Source: a virus. Taken from it: 42,591 nt of DNA. The stretch lies in IMG/VR virus record IMGVR_UViG_3300033153_006443, positions 1-42,591 of that record. One strand, given 5' to 3'. Position numbers and translations under genes: made by a program. This document shows, piece after piece, positions 22,266 through 31,564 of the stretch (position 1 is the stretch's first letter; each line of letters starts with the position of its first letter). A model generated the notes under the pieces. The model ran no database searches. It saw nothing but the letters and a program-made list of their open reading frames with translations, and was not told where the DNA came from.

Positions 22266-22705
22266 TGGACGTCGACAATTTCGAAGATAAGCTAATTGTA
22301 AAGTTAAATTCGGTTTTCCTGAATAGTATTGAAGTTCGATCATATCCGGATAGTTTTGATAATTATGTCTCGCAATTGACACACGCGGGCGGCGCGATCT
22401 TGGTTGCCTGGCAAGGTGCTGGATGGGAACTACCGGAAGGAAATAATCAAAGTGTTTTGGTTCAGGACGGCGTTTACACTTGGCAATTCACGACATTAAA
22501 ACAGAACCTTTCCAGGGGGAAAAATCAAACCAGTTCCTATAATACCATCATGACAATCAAGGATGCACTTTCCGGATTCACTCCGGCAGGCTTCGATGAC
22601 AGTTCGGTTTTGTTTCCTGTCGATGCTGGTTTCCTGGATAAAATAAAAGGCTTTTACGCTTATCAAATCACTATGGGGCACACGCTTGAAGAGTCCGAAG
22701 TATGA
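22265..22705 (+). CDS. gp37-like head-tail joining protein
   Basis: The 146-residue protein lies directly after DUF1320 and starts with FEDKLIVKLNSVF, then AILVAWQGAGW and a C-terminal GFYAYQITM, matching the layout of the Mu gp37/DUF1834-type connector family. It probably forms part of the neck. It overlaps the next gene by ATGA. The family call relies on order as much as on motifs. Confidence 0.65.
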   Translation: MDVDNFEDKLIVKLNSVFLNSIEVRSYPDSFDNYVSQLTHAGGAILVAWQGAGWELPEGNNQSVLVQDGVYTWQFTTLKQNLSRGKNQTSSYNTIMTIKDALSGFTPAGFDDSSVLFPVDAGFLDKIKGFYAYQITMGHTLEESEV

Positions 22706-23157
22706 CAATAAAAAACGATATAACCTCGGAGATCGACGCTTTGATCGATGCTATGACGGTCCTGGGCGGTTACAATTTTGATTATGATAATGTTAATCAG
22801 CTTAAACCGGCTTCCCGGACTTATCCCTTTGTTAAGACAGAATATCCGGAAGACGAATATCTTGATCCGGACGATCAAATGGTTGACTCCTACAGCTCAG
22901 GACTTCAGGCGATATTTACGGTTATGGTTGATGATACCGTTAGTCCTCCGGCCCTGGCACTATCCAGAGTATTGGAGGATTTCCAGCGGCTTATGGAAGC
23001 GGGTCACGCGACACTCCAGACAAAGGGCCAAATCGTCGGCGATCTTATATCGAACAATCGAAATTATACGCAAATTCGGAAACGACCAGGATTTATTGAA
23101 ATGGAATGGCGGCTTTTTTATCGCGTTAAGCGGTCTGATCCGTCGGTAACAATTTAA
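22702..23157 (+). CDS. Probable tail terminator / tail completion protein
   Basis: The 151-residue product sits between the gp37-like gene and the tail tube gene, where siphophages keep the tail terminator. It has an N-terminal helix, then strand-rich segments ending in EMEWRLFYRVKR, in keeping with the alpha/beta fold of tail terminators. No direct family motif is seen, so the role is from position and predicted fold. Confidence 0.5.
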   Translation: MTIKNDITSEIDALIDAMTVLGGYNFDYDNVNQLKPASRTYPFVKTEYPEDEYLDPDDQMVDSYSSGLQAIFTVMVDDTVSPPALALSRVLEDFQRLMEAGHATLQTKGQIVGDLISNNRNYTQIRKRPGFIEMEWRLFYRVKRSDPSVTI

Positions 23158-23171
23158 ACGGAGGTTTTACC

Positions 23172-24623
23172 ATGGGATGCTGTCCTTTACTTACAAGAAA
23201 ACTGAATGTTCTGGGAAGAAATGAGAGTGTTCCCGGTACCGCCGAAACCCTTGCCGCCGATCCGGACGGAAAAATTCGGGTTATTGCCGGGGCGCAGCCG
23301 GAATATGTAGCTCCCAGAGAAAAGCTGGACTATGCCCGGGCCTCCTTGACACCCCTGGGATCCCTGGAAGGAACAAAAGTTCTTAACCAGGCATTCCGCA
23401 CCCCCATGAACACCCCGGACACCATCACCAATCTGTCGGAAATGGATGTTGACACTATTTCCTATCAGAGTGCTATCGCTTGCGGTGCGGGCTCGATTCA
23501 AAGATACACTTTCAACGGTTCCCCTGATTTATCCTGTATTGTTGCCGGAATGTATCTCGATTCGAACTATGCCACAAACGCAAGTAACGTCGGTTGCTTT
23601 CAAATCATCACGGTTAATGATGTTGGCGATTGGCTTGACGTTATAAATCGGGTCCGCACCGATGCTACGGACGACGAAGCTACCGATTCCCCCTGTGTAG
23701 GCGATATCCAAAATAACCTGGAATTTGGATGGGCAATCAATTCCTGTTTGGCGAAGGTCGTCGGAATTACCCGGATACCTATTGGAGCAATTGCGGTTTC
23801 CTCATACGTGCGAAATGAAACGATAACAAGTGCCTCCGGGACCGGCCGCATAATTATCCCCGCAGAAACCGGCGACGCCTATCTATATTACAAACCCCTT
23901 ACCGGCAGGATAGACACCGCCGAACTTATAACGGGCGGGACCTCTGGATCTACTTCTACAAGTTCCGGTATTTCCGAGATTCACGGATATCGCGTAAATC
24001 CAATTTCAGGTGACAATTGCGCTGCCGAGGTTTCGACCATTAATTACCAGAATGACGGTTTTCACTGGGAAACCCGCTCCGCAATGGGAAATATGACTAT
24101 TGAAGCAGGCGCAAATAAGGCAATGTTTCTTGATTTTGCCATGGAAGGGCCCAGGGAATCGATTGGTGACGAAGCCCTTTTAAGCGTCGGCAGGGACGAC
24201 GAAGATCCTCCAATCGTCAAAACCGCTGAATTAATGCTGGACGCTTTTTCCCCTGTTTTCGCAACATTCGGCTTCGACATGGGAAACACTACAGCCCTTC
24301 GGGAAAACGGCAACGTCGGCGACGATACCGGAATCGAAGCTGCCCGGGTAACCGATAGAGGCTCCAAAGTCACAATCAATTTAGAACATGAACTTGCCGC
24401 AACCTTTGATTTCTTCGGGAAAATGGACGTAGGAACAAAAACAGCCCTACAGATGCACGTCGGGACCGTCCTGGATAAAATGGCCTGGTTCTTTGCCGAT
24501 GCCCTTGAATTTGATGCCCTTCCCCTGGGAGACAAGGACGGAATCCGGATGCTGGAATTAACCGGAACCTGTACCGGTGCCGCTGATGATACCAATGACG
24601 ATTGGGAATTTGCCATAGTTTGA
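23172..24623 (+). CDS. Major tail tube protein
   Basis: The 483-residue protein precedes the tail assembly chaperone-like genes and tape measure, the standard site of the tail tube gene. It contains a beta-rich N-terminal part (SLTPLGSLEGTKVLNQAFRTP), a Ser/Thr/Gly linker near 255-265 and a C-terminal region with LNLEHELAATFDFFGKMD-like strands. It is longer than most tube proteins (about 200-300), suggesting an added surface domain. A GGAGG SD is at 23160-23164. It is followed by an intrinsic terminator. Confidence 0.7.
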   Translation: MGCCPLLTRKLNVLGRNESVPGTAETLAADPDGKIRVIAGAQPEYVAPREKLDYARASLTPLGSLEGTKVLNQAFRTPMNTPDTITNLSEMDVDTISYQSAIACGAGSIQRYTFNGSPDLSCIVAGMYLDSNYATNASNVGCFQIITVNDVGDWLDVINRVRTDATDDEATDSPCVGDIQNNLEFGWAINSCLAKVVGITRIPIGAIAVSSYVRNETITSASGTGRIIIPAETGDAYLYYKPLTGRIDTAELITGGTSGSTSTSSGISEIHGYRVNPISGDNCAAEVSTINYQNDGFHWETRSAMGNMTIEAGANKAMFLDFAMEGPRESIGDEALLSVGRDDEDPPIVKTAELMLDAFSPVFATFGFDMGNTTALRENGNVGDDTGIEAARVTDRGSKVTINLEHELAATFDFFGKMDVGTKTALQMHVGTVLDKMAWFFADALEFDALPLGDKDGIRMLELTGTCTGAADDTNDDWEFAIV

Positions 24624-24662
24624 TTCACTCCTTTCTAGGGTCATTCCAAAATCGTGAAAGGG

Positions 24663-24687
24663 AAGGGGGGTTTTTACTCCCCTTTTC
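24663..24687 (+). terminator. Intrinsic terminator after the tail tube gene
   Basis: AAGGGG (24663-24668) pairs with CCCCTT (24679-24684) around a 10-nt loop, followed by TTTC-type pyrimidines. It lies 40 nt after the tail tube stop and just before the next gene, so it would give more tube mRNA than tape measure mRNA, as needed for a tail. Confidence 0.6.
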
Positions 24688-24697
24688 TTATGGAAAA

Positions 24698-25435
24698 ATG
24701 TTATTTTCGGCTGATATGCTTTCGGATCATAACTACATAACCCTTTGTGATCAAGAATTACCAGAAGACCAACAAACGATATTTATATTAAGTGATCTCA
24801 CGATAGGTCAATCAGAATATATCGAAAGGTCGTCCGGTCGGGGTAGTTTAACGCTCCGGACTCTCCATGTTGGATTGAAAGGCATAATTAATTTCAAATT
24901 AGATGAAAAACCTTTTTCTTTCCTTCGTGATGGAAATGGGCAAAGCCTCCCCGGCAATCTAAAACCGTGGAAATCAGATCATCTAAAAAAGATTCCAGCA
25001 CTAGAAAGGAATGAAATCGCAGACAAAATACTTGCGATAAACGAAATTACAGAGGAAGAAAAGAAAAACTTTGTTCTCCTTTGTGCAATAATGATGCAAG
25101 TGTTAAGCCCAAATCAAACCGGAAAATATGATGTTGTTTGTTGGGTTTGTGCTGGCTCGGGTTGTCAATTCTGTAATGAAAATGGCACAATTAAACTCAA
25201 AAAATCCCCGAATAAATTACTCACAACCGCCGGACATATATATTTTAAATGTTATGCCGCTTTTAAAAATTATGGAATATGGCCAATTAGGGGCGGCTAT
25301 TTAGATCAATCATCAAAGTTCGTGAAAGTCTTCGAATATTGTGATAAAATTATAAAAAGGCTCAATGATGAAAAATCAGAAATCGAAGCAGCGGAAGCGA
25401 AACTCAAAGCAGACCAGGCAAAATTACACAAATAA
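24698..25435 (+). CDS. Tail assembly chaperone-like protein 1, with zinc-finger insertion
   Basis: ATG 24698 is the first start after the terminator; ATG 24716 is also possible. The 245-residue product shares with the next gene the pattern YI.L.D..L...QTIF.L..LTI.Q...I, a central LHxGL/I segment and an L.PW...L region followed by ELAE/EIAD, so the two are paralogs. Their position between tube and tape measure is that of tail assembly chaperones. This one has an added CWVCAGSGCQFC segment, a DnaJ-like four-cysteine zinc finger, and a C-terminal coiled coil. Confidence 0.6.
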   Translation: MLFSADMLSDHNYITLCDQELPEDQQTIFILSDLTIGQSEYIERSSGRGSLTLRTLHVGLKGIINFKLDEKPFSFLRDGNGQSLPGNLKPWKSDHLKKIPALERNEIADKILAINEITEEEKKNFVLLCAIMMQVLSPNQTGKYDVVCWVCAGSGCQFCNENGTIKLKKSPNKLLTTAGHIYFKCYAAFKNYGIWPIRGGYLDQSSKFVKVFEYCDKIIKRLNDEKSEIEAAEAKLKADQAKLHK

Positions 25436-25456
25436 CAATAAAAAAGGAGTGAAATC

Positions 25457-25870
25457 ATGAAGGGTATATCAACAAAAGATACATACGAATATATTTGTTT
25501 GGAAGATCGCGATCTGGACAAAAAGGATCAGACAATATTTGTCTTAAATTATTTAACGATTGAGCAGGAGGCGCATATTGATGATAAATTGGGCTGTGTT
25601 ACCGACGACGGCTATCAGGTTTCAATTGGATCGACGGCTTTATTGGCACTTCATTACGGCATAAATGAGGTAAAAAACCTCCCCGTTGGCGTAAAAGAAT
25701 TGATTCTTGCTCGCGACCTTTCGAAAAAGAAGCTAAAAGGCGGTCTACGCCCCTGGCATTTGGATGGTCTATCCTGTATAAAAAAAGCAACCCGGACGGA
25801 ATTAGCGGAAATTATCCGGAATGGCGGCGAAACAGAAGATGAAGTGCGCCCAGAAGAGAAAAAAGAGTAA
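25457..25870 (+). CDS. Tail assembly chaperone-like protein 2 (137 aa)
   Basis: AAGGAGTGA (25444-25452) precedes ATG 25457. The 137-residue protein is the short paralog of the preceding gene and lacks the zinc finger and coiled-coil tail. It ends 9 nt before the tape measure GTG. In most siphophages a programmed frameshift makes a short and a long chaperone from one locus; here two separate genes may supply them. Confidence 0.6.
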   Translation: MKGISTKDTYEYICLEDRDLDKKDQTIFVLNYLTIEQEAHIDDKLGCVTDDGYQVSIGSTALLALHYGINEVKNLPVGVKELILARDLSKKKLKGGLRPWHLDGLSCIKKATRTELAEIIRNGGETEDEVRPEEKKE

Positions 25871-25879
25871 GGCTTATTT

Positions 25880-28270
25880 GTGGCAGTAAAAAAAGTTGAA
25901 ATTGGAATCCAAGTCAATAACCGCGGAGCGATCCGCGATTATAAACGCCTGAAAAATTCCGTAGTCAAAGACAATAAGAGGATCAGGGAGTCAATGAAAC
26001 AGCTGCGGGCCGACTCCCAAAATGCTGTCATTGGTGCCGCGAACGCCCTAAAGGGATTGAAAAGCGGGGTCACGGACGTCTTTAAGAGGTTCGGCCCCGC
26101 GGCCCTGGTTATCGGTGCGGTAACGCTTGCGTTTACCTCAATGGGGAAGGCAATTGAATTTGTAAATCGGGTTTCAATTGCGTTTGAGCAATCATTATCT
26201 AAAATAAAAGCTATTGTGCAGCCAACTATCGAGGGGTTTGCATCCCTAACAAAGAAGGCCCGAGATCTCGGGGAATCCACCATTTTTACCGCTACTGAGG
26301 CCGCAAAGGCTTTTGTGGAAATGGGTAAATTGGGATTAAAAACGGCCGCTATAATTGCGAGTAGTACGGCGGTTTTGTCCTTGGCTGCTATTGCGCAAGC
26401 CGATATGGCTGTGTCGGCAGAAACCGTTATTAAGACCATGAACCAGTTTAATCTGGAGGCGGACGAATCTCAGCGCGTGGTCGATATTATGGCGTCCTCT
26501 TTTACGAACTCCGCCCTCGATATGAACAAGTTCAGCGAGTCAATGAAATTTGTTGGAACCACGGCCCGCCTAGTAGGTTTGACCGTTGAGGAAACGGCGG
26601 CGCTTTTGTCTGTAATGGCAAATAATGGAATAGAGGCATCAATGGCTGGCACCTCTCTGAACCAGGCCATGATCCAATTGACGGACAAATCTTCAAAAGC
26701 GAACAAAATGTTTAAGACCATGGGCTTGGAAACGGCCTCTTTCCAGGAAAAAATGCTAGCCTTGCGGGATGCAAATATAGATGTTGGGGACGCTTTCGGG
26801 TTGCTCGACGTTCGGGCCGCAAGGGCTTTAAATGTCCTCATTGAAAATCTGGACGGAACGGAAAAAAGCGTTTCAGCATTGACTGAAAAATATCGTGAAT
26901 CTACTGGCGTAGCCGATCAAATGGCTGCAACAATGCTCGACAATGTGGCCGGCGCATCTAAAATCTTAACTTCTGCACAGGAAGGCTTGGGACTTGCCAT
27001 AGGGGACGCTTTCGGTCCTGCAAAGAGAAAGCGGATTGAATTTTATACAAAACTTGTTCGCTTTGCTTCAGAGGCCGTGAAGGCGCATCAAAAGGATTTA
27101 CGAGCTCTTTCTAGCTTAATGACGGGGACTGTAATTGCTACTCTCAAGGTTTTGGCTAATTCATTCGCAATCGTTTCGGGGGTCATAGATACATTGAAAT
27201 CCGGTTTCTTTTCTTTGGTCCAGGGGATTCTAATAGGTGCGAAAGGAGCTGCACAAGGGATTAATTGGGTGAGAAAAGCCCTCGGGGCAACGGATGATGA
27301 ACTAGTAAACATCGAAGCTTTAACATTTGCAATTGAAGAGTTTGACGAGTCTTCAAACAAAGCGGCGGAGAATGCTATCAAGGCTTTTAGTTTTACAAGC
27401 AAAGCGGCTGAAGAGGGCGTGAACAGGCAGATCGCAGCCGAAAAACGGCTTGAAACGGCGAAAAGAAATGCAAGAAAAGCCGTTGCGGAAATTCCAAAGG
27501 GTATAGGAACTCCGTTACCTGGGGGTGGTGATGGAAAAAAGAAAAAAGAGGTTTTGATCGGTCCCACGATCCCGGATGCTTTTTTAGCGCAAGCAAAGCT
27601 GCAGGCGGAAGAAAGGAAAAGAATCGCCGAAGACGCTACGGCATTTGAAGAAATGCAAATAGACAACACCAATAAAATGAGGGATGAATCCTTGCAGCGG
27701 GAGGCCGACCGGCTTAAAGAAAGAAAGTCCATGCAAGCCGATGGAATGCGAAGTTTTGTTTCTAACCTCGGCACAATAGCGAACGCAAACAAAAAATTCG
27801 GGACGATCTTCAAAGCGGCCGCAATTGCTGAAACGACCGTCTCTACGATTGCCGCCGCTCAGAATCAATTTAAAGCCGGCTCACAGTTCCCCTATCCCGC
27901 AAATCTCGTTATGCCATGGGTATTATCAGCTGCAGCCATAGGGGCAGGGTTTGCCCGCGTAGCCGCTATTAAGGCCCAAAAGTTCGCAGGGGGCGGAGTA
28001 GTCCAGGGACAGCGATCAGGCGATAGGATCCCTATCCTGGCCAATGGCGGGGAACTGATGTCTAATCAAGCCCAGCAAAAACGATTACTCGATTTAATCG
28101 AAGGACGCGCCGGGGGCGGCAGAAGTAGTATCACATTCGGGGATATCAATATCAATTCTTCGGGCGGGGATGCCGACGAAATTGCCTCGGCTGTAAACCG
28201 GACCAGACAGGAGCAGATCCGAGCAGCCCAAAACCTATTAAACGAAAAGGGAGCCTTGCTCGTTACCTAA
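25880..28270 (+). CDS. Tail tape measure protein
   Basis: GTG 25880 starts a 796-residue protein. Residues ~125-300 (GESTIFTATEAAKAFVEMGKLG..., MNQFNLEADESQRVVDIMASS, MKFVGTTARLVGLTVEETAALLSVMANNGI) match the TP901-type tape measure domain. Hydrophobic segments follow near 65-80 and 420-470. The C-terminus has GGVVQGQRSGDRIPILANGGELMSNQ, common at tape measure ends. It fixes tail length, roughly 120 nm by the usual 0.15 nm per residue rule. Confidence 0.92.
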   Translation: MAVKKVEIGIQVNNRGAIRDYKRLKNSVVKDNKRIRESMKQLRADSQNAVIGAANALKGLKSGVTDVFKRFGPAALVIGAVTLAFTSMGKAIEFVNRVSIAFEQSLSKIKAIVQPTIEGFASLTKKARDLGESTIFTATEAAKAFVEMGKLGLKTAAIIASSTAVLSLAAIAQADMAVSAETVIKTMNQFNLEADESQRVVDIMASSFTNSALDMNKFSESMKFVGTTARLVGLTVEETAALLSVMANNGIEASMAGTSLNQAMIQLTDKSSKANKMFKTMGLETASFQEKMLALRDANIDVGDAFGLLDVRAARALNVLIENLDGTEKSVSALTEKYRESTGVADQMAATMLDNVAGASKILTSAQEGLGLAIGDAFGPAKRKRIEFYTKLVRFASEAVKAHQKDLRALSSLMTGTVIATLKVLANSFAIVSGVIDTLKSGFFSLVQGILIGAKGAAQGINWVRKALGATDDELVNIEALTFAIEEFDESSNKAAENAIKAFSFTSKAAEEGVNRQIAAEKRLETAKRNARKAVAEIPKGIGTPLPGGGDGKKKKEVLIGPTIPDAFLAQAKLQAEERKRIAEDATAFEEMQIDNTNKMRDESLQREADRLKERKSMQADGMRSFVSNLGTIANANKKFGTIFKAAAIAETTVSTIAAAQNQFKAGSQFPYPANLVMPWVLSAAAIGAGFARVAAIKAQKFAGGGVVQGQRSGDRIPILANGGELMSNQAQQKRLLDLIEGRAGGGRSSITFGDININSSGGDADEIASAVNRTRQEQIRAAQNLLNEKGALLVT

Positions 28271-28272
28271 TT

Positions 28273-29019
28273 ATGGATTTCGACGGAACCACAGTTTTAA
28301 CTGTTTTCGGATGGTCCCCGGACACCAGGGATGCGATTAAGTGGCAACAAATAGCCAATGGAAACTGGAGGGGAAGCGACCGCGGGGCCAACGAGGATAC
28401 TTTCGAGGCGAATGTAAATTTCATGGGGGACCGGACGGCGCTTGAAGACCTGGAAACCGAACTCGATTCAAACCGATATGAATTTAACGCTACATTCGGG
28501 GACGGGGAGGAAGTTTTTGGAGCGGACATCGACTACAGTTCTCCCATTGAAATTACTGTCATAGATTACGGGAAAATTCAGCAGCTCGGATTAGGTAAAT
28601 GGGGTATGCCTTTAAAACTCCGGGCATACCAACCGACATTCCTTGTTATTGCTGGTTCCCTTGCATGTATTCGCCTTTCCTCTTTTGTCTCTTCGCAGTT
28701 TTCGGAATTTGATGTAAAAAAACAATTTACCTATGATAATTTAACGTATTTCAATGATCACGTTGCGGACCCGGGAATCTTCGAGGGGAATTTCACGCAA
28801 ACGACTTTTGAAATGAAACAGATTCGCCGGTACATCCTGGATACTTTGCGCAACGGTTCAGATACCCCCTTCCCAACCTTCGGGGGTATAACAACGCCCT
28901 TCGGATCTCGGGAGGGGGCGGGACCGTTCACATTCAGGATCATTGATTGGCAGGATATGGGCCGTCCGAACCTGGTTGATTGGAATCTACGGATTAAATT
29001 TGCAAGGGAATTTACATGA
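28273..29019 (+). CDS. Distal tail protein-like
   Basis: The 248-residue product follows the tape measure by 2 nt, the place of the distal tail (Dit-like) protein. It is beta-rich throughout and ends in DWNLRIKFAREF, a strand typical of tail-tip proteins. No direct Dit motif is recognised, so the call is from position and composition. It overlaps the next gene by ATGA. Confidence 0.55.
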   Translation: MDFDGTTVLTVFGWSPDTRDAIKWQQIANGNWRGSDRGANEDTFEANVNFMGDRTALEDLETELDSNRYEFNATFGDGEEVFGADIDYSSPIEITVIDYGKIQQLGLGKWGMPLKLRAYQPTFLVIAGSLACIRLSSFVSSQFSEFDVKKQFTYDNLTYFNDHVADPGIFEGNFTQTTFEMKQIRRYILDTLRNGSDTPFPTFGGITTPFGSREGAGPFTFRIIDWQDMGRPNLVDWNLRIKFAREFT

Positions 29020-29225
29020 GCGAAGTAACAAAATCTGAATTTAATGGATTAGGCCAAAGAGTAACAAACACCGAGGTTGAAATGAGTGCTATTAAAACTA
29101 AAGTCGAAAGAACCGACGAAGATGTTCAAAAAATATTTGACGGTCTGGCAAGGCTTCCCTATTGGGTGATCTTCGCTGTCCTGGTCCCAATTGGGATTAG
29201 TGTCTATCAGATTTTAACGAAATAA
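29016..29225 (+). CDS. XhlA-like tail-anchored small membrane protein
   Basis: The 69-residue protein has a charged coiled-coil N-terminal part (residues 5-45, heptad-like TEVEMSAIKTKVERTDEDVQ) and a C-terminal membrane helix (WVIFAVLVPIGISVYQIL). This is the layout of haemolysin XhlA-type proteins, which act with a holin in lysis. It is embedded in the tail operon through an ATGA overlap. It is the best holin-related candidate in the genome, at moderate confidence. Confidence 0.55.
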   Translation: MSEVTKSEFNGLGQRVTNTEVEMSAIKTKVERTDEDVQKIFDGLARLPYWVIFAVLVPIGISVYQILTK

Positions 29226-29234
29226 AGGTCTATT

Positions 29235-31223
29235 ATGCCATTCGTAAAAACAAACCCGATTTTAATCGCTGACAATACCGCCGAGGCTTGGGCCGTTATA
29301 GAGAAAACCGGCGACGTTGATTATATAACCATCGACACGGTGAACACCGCAGAGAGAATCAACCTATTAAAAAATACTGTTATCGGTGCAGGTGCTCCCG
29401 ATTCAAATCAAAAACTTGGGTTGACTATTGACCAGGGCGCTGGTGATGATGATATCATCCTTGCTTTTCAGAGTTCAAATTGTACCCATAGTTTCACCGA
29501 TTTTGCTGATACGGACACTTATGGGAGTTTTCAAAAGACCTCAGATTTTTCTTCTGGACTAAAAATAAGAGGGTTCACGGACGGTGCTGGTGCCAACCCT
29601 GTTTTGATAGAAGGGTATAATGTTGACGCAACCGCCGCTCACTGTATAGGATTAGCTGGATGGAAGTCAGATGGAGGAACGGACAGAGCAGCGCTTGCCG
29701 CAGCGGAATTGCTTCTGGAAGTTCTTAATGGAACTACAACCGTAATAAGTGTCTTCGGCGACGCCGGAACGGCGATTAATACGGAAGCCGTAGATTCAAA
29801 GTCGGCTATTGGTTTAACCATAAATCAGGCCGGAAACGATGACATAATATTAGCCTTCCAATCCTCAGATATAACACACCCCTTCACAGATTTTGCAGAT
29901 GCCGACACTTACGGAAGTTTTCAGAAAGAACATGCAACTACAGGTGGGGCATTAATAAGAGGCTTTGCGAGCGGGGGAGAAACAAATATAGGACTAGTCC
30001 TTGAAGGACATGGCGACCAAGGGGTTGAAATTGTCGGATGGTATACGGACGGAGGCACAGGGCGACAGGCAATGGCTGCGAGTGATGATGTGCTTTCCGT
30101 TTACAATGGGGCCTCAAAGCTGTTTCTAATTGAAGGAAACGGTGAGGTGGGTATAGGCGTAACTCCCGCTCAAAAATTCGAAATCGGTTCCACGGATAAT
30201 AGTAATCGGATAAGCATTTATCACGATAATGCGGATGCCCATTTTAATTGGGATGATGGTGTATTAACTTTGAAATCGGTAGAAAATGCCAACGCTCAAG
30301 CTGACGTGCGAATAGCGGGAAACGGAACCGGACGCGCTGATTTATATCTTATGGACGGCGCAAGCAGTTTTACCAAATTCCGCCAAGATGCTGGACGGCT
30401 GGAAATTGGTAATTCCGATACGGGTGATATTTGGATTGATGCACTTAACGGCGATATTCAATTAAACCGGGGAGCCACCGGAGATATAGATATTTTTGGA
30501 GCATCAACTGAAGGTGAAACTAAGAGGGTATTGATAAGTGGCTTTCGTGCAGGCGGCGCGGCAGACACTTTAAATACCGCCGTCGGCATCCATGTCAATC
30601 AAGCGGCTTCGTTTTACGGCTGCGCGGGCGGCTATCTGATAGGTGACGGAACCAATTATACACATATCCAGGCAGACGGTGAAATACAACTTGTAGGTAC
30701 GGCAAAAGTTAAGACATACGATAAATTACAATTTAACGAAACCAGAATTACCGGGCAAGGCAAACCAACACAAGTTTTTCGAGGGGCGTTCGCCGCTTAT
30801 TCACTGCCTATTTATAACACAGATGACGAAGAACTGTTCAGCTGCGTCTGCACCCCCCCCGCATGGGACGGAACGACTGACCCCGTTCTCTATCTCGCGG
30901 GTTGGTTGACTGCGGCGGAAGATATAAACGATGACTTTAATTTACAGGTAAGCGTAGAAACTTATGATCCATCAAATAATGATGTTGTGCCGGTCACAAC
31001 TAACGATTACACGGTCGAAACAAATGTGACGGACGGCACCCAATTTGCGTCCTACGGGGTTTCTTTTACACTAGACGCTTCTGCCATTGTTATTGCGGCG
31101 GGGCAACCGCTTGGAGTACGAATCAGAAGATTAGCGGCGGCGGGAACGGAAATAGCCGGGGAGTTTGCGATTGAGGGCGCAGTTTTAATTTGGACTTGCA
31201 ATAAACTCGGACAAGCAACTTAA
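29235..31223 (+). CDS. Tail fibre / appendage protein with internal duplication
   Basis: The 662-residue protein contains two copies of a ~130-residue unit (DDIILAFQSS...TDFAD.DTYGSFQK at residues ~72-101 and ~202-231, each followed by a GGT.R-containing segment). A glycine-rich VGIGVTPAQKFEIGS region follows, as in many phage fibres, and a C-terminal beta-rich domain of ~160 residues. It is probably a trimeric fibre whose C-terminus binds the host. No chaperone motif is seen. Confidence 0.7.
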   Translation: MPFVKTNPILIADNTAEAWAVIEKTGDVDYITIDTVNTAERINLLKNTVIGAGAPDSNQKLGLTIDQGAGDDDIILAFQSSNCTHSFTDFADTDTYGSFQKTSDFSSGLKIRGFTDGAGANPVLIEGYNVDATAAHCIGLAGWKSDGGTDRAALAAAELLLEVLNGTTTVISVFGDAGTAINTEAVDSKSAIGLTINQAGNDDIILAFQSSDITHPFTDFADADTYGSFQKEHATTGGALIRGFASGGETNIGLVLEGHGDQGVEIVGWYTDGGTGRQAMAASDDVLSVYNGASKLFLIEGNGEVGIGVTPAQKFEIGSTDNSNRISIYHDNADAHFNWDDGVLTLKSVENANAQADVRIAGNGTGRADLYLMDGASSFTKFRQDAGRLEIGNSDTGDIWIDALNGDIQLNRGATGDIDIFGASTEGETKRVLISGFRAGGAADTLNTAVGIHVNQAASFYGCAGGYLIGDGTNYTHIQADGEIQLVGTAKVKTYDKLQFNETRITGQGKPTQVFRGAFAAYSLPIYNTDDEELFSCVCTPPAWDGTTDPVLYLAGWLTAAEDINDDFNLQVSVETYDPSNNDVVPVTTNDYTVETNVTDGTQFASYGVSFTLDASAIVIAAGQPLGVRIRRLAAAGTEIAGEFAIEGAVLIWTCNKLGQAT

Positions 31224-31251
31224 ACGATTAACAAAAGAGAGAGGCAAAATC

Positions 31252-31524
31252 ATGGCAAAGAAAATTACAGTAAACAAAATCGAGTTCGGCCCGGACAAAT
31301 GGGCGAAGGTTCAGGAATGGCTTTTTAGTGCCGAGTGTCGGAGTCTGACAAAGATGGTTCAGGAGGACGGACAGCCGGTCAAAAAACTTCTCGAAAAGGC
31401 TTCTGAAGTGACCCCTGCTCACCTGGAAAAACACATGATGGATAATATCCGGGTTAACACCAGAAGATTTTTCAACCAAAAAAACAATCAGGATTTCGCT
31501 AAGAATTTCAAAGACGTAGTGTAA
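31252..31524 (+). CDS. Small hypothetical protein in the tail operon (90 aa)
   Basis: GAGAGGC (about 31239) precedes ATG 31252. The 90-residue product is basic with an N-terminal strand pair and helical middle (LTKMVQEDGQPVKKLLEKA). No family is recognised. Position between the fibre and tip genes suggests a tail-assembly accessory. Confidence 0.6.
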   Translation: MAKKITVNKIEFGPDKWAKVQEWLFSAECRSLTKMVQEDGQPVKKLLEKASEVTPAHLEKHMMDNIRVNTRRFFNQKNNQDFAKNFKDVV

Positions 31525-31564
31525 TCAAAATCAATCAATCAATAAAAAAGGAGTGAAAATTATC

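Noticed and set aside
27088-27813. Long antisense ORF within the tape measure gene
   Set aside because: Its translation is Ser/Phe/Leu-rich, the typical mirror of a Lys/Ala/Glu-rich gene, with no SD; the same holds for antisense frames at 19474-19977, 24062-24628, 25939-26439 and 39627-40358.
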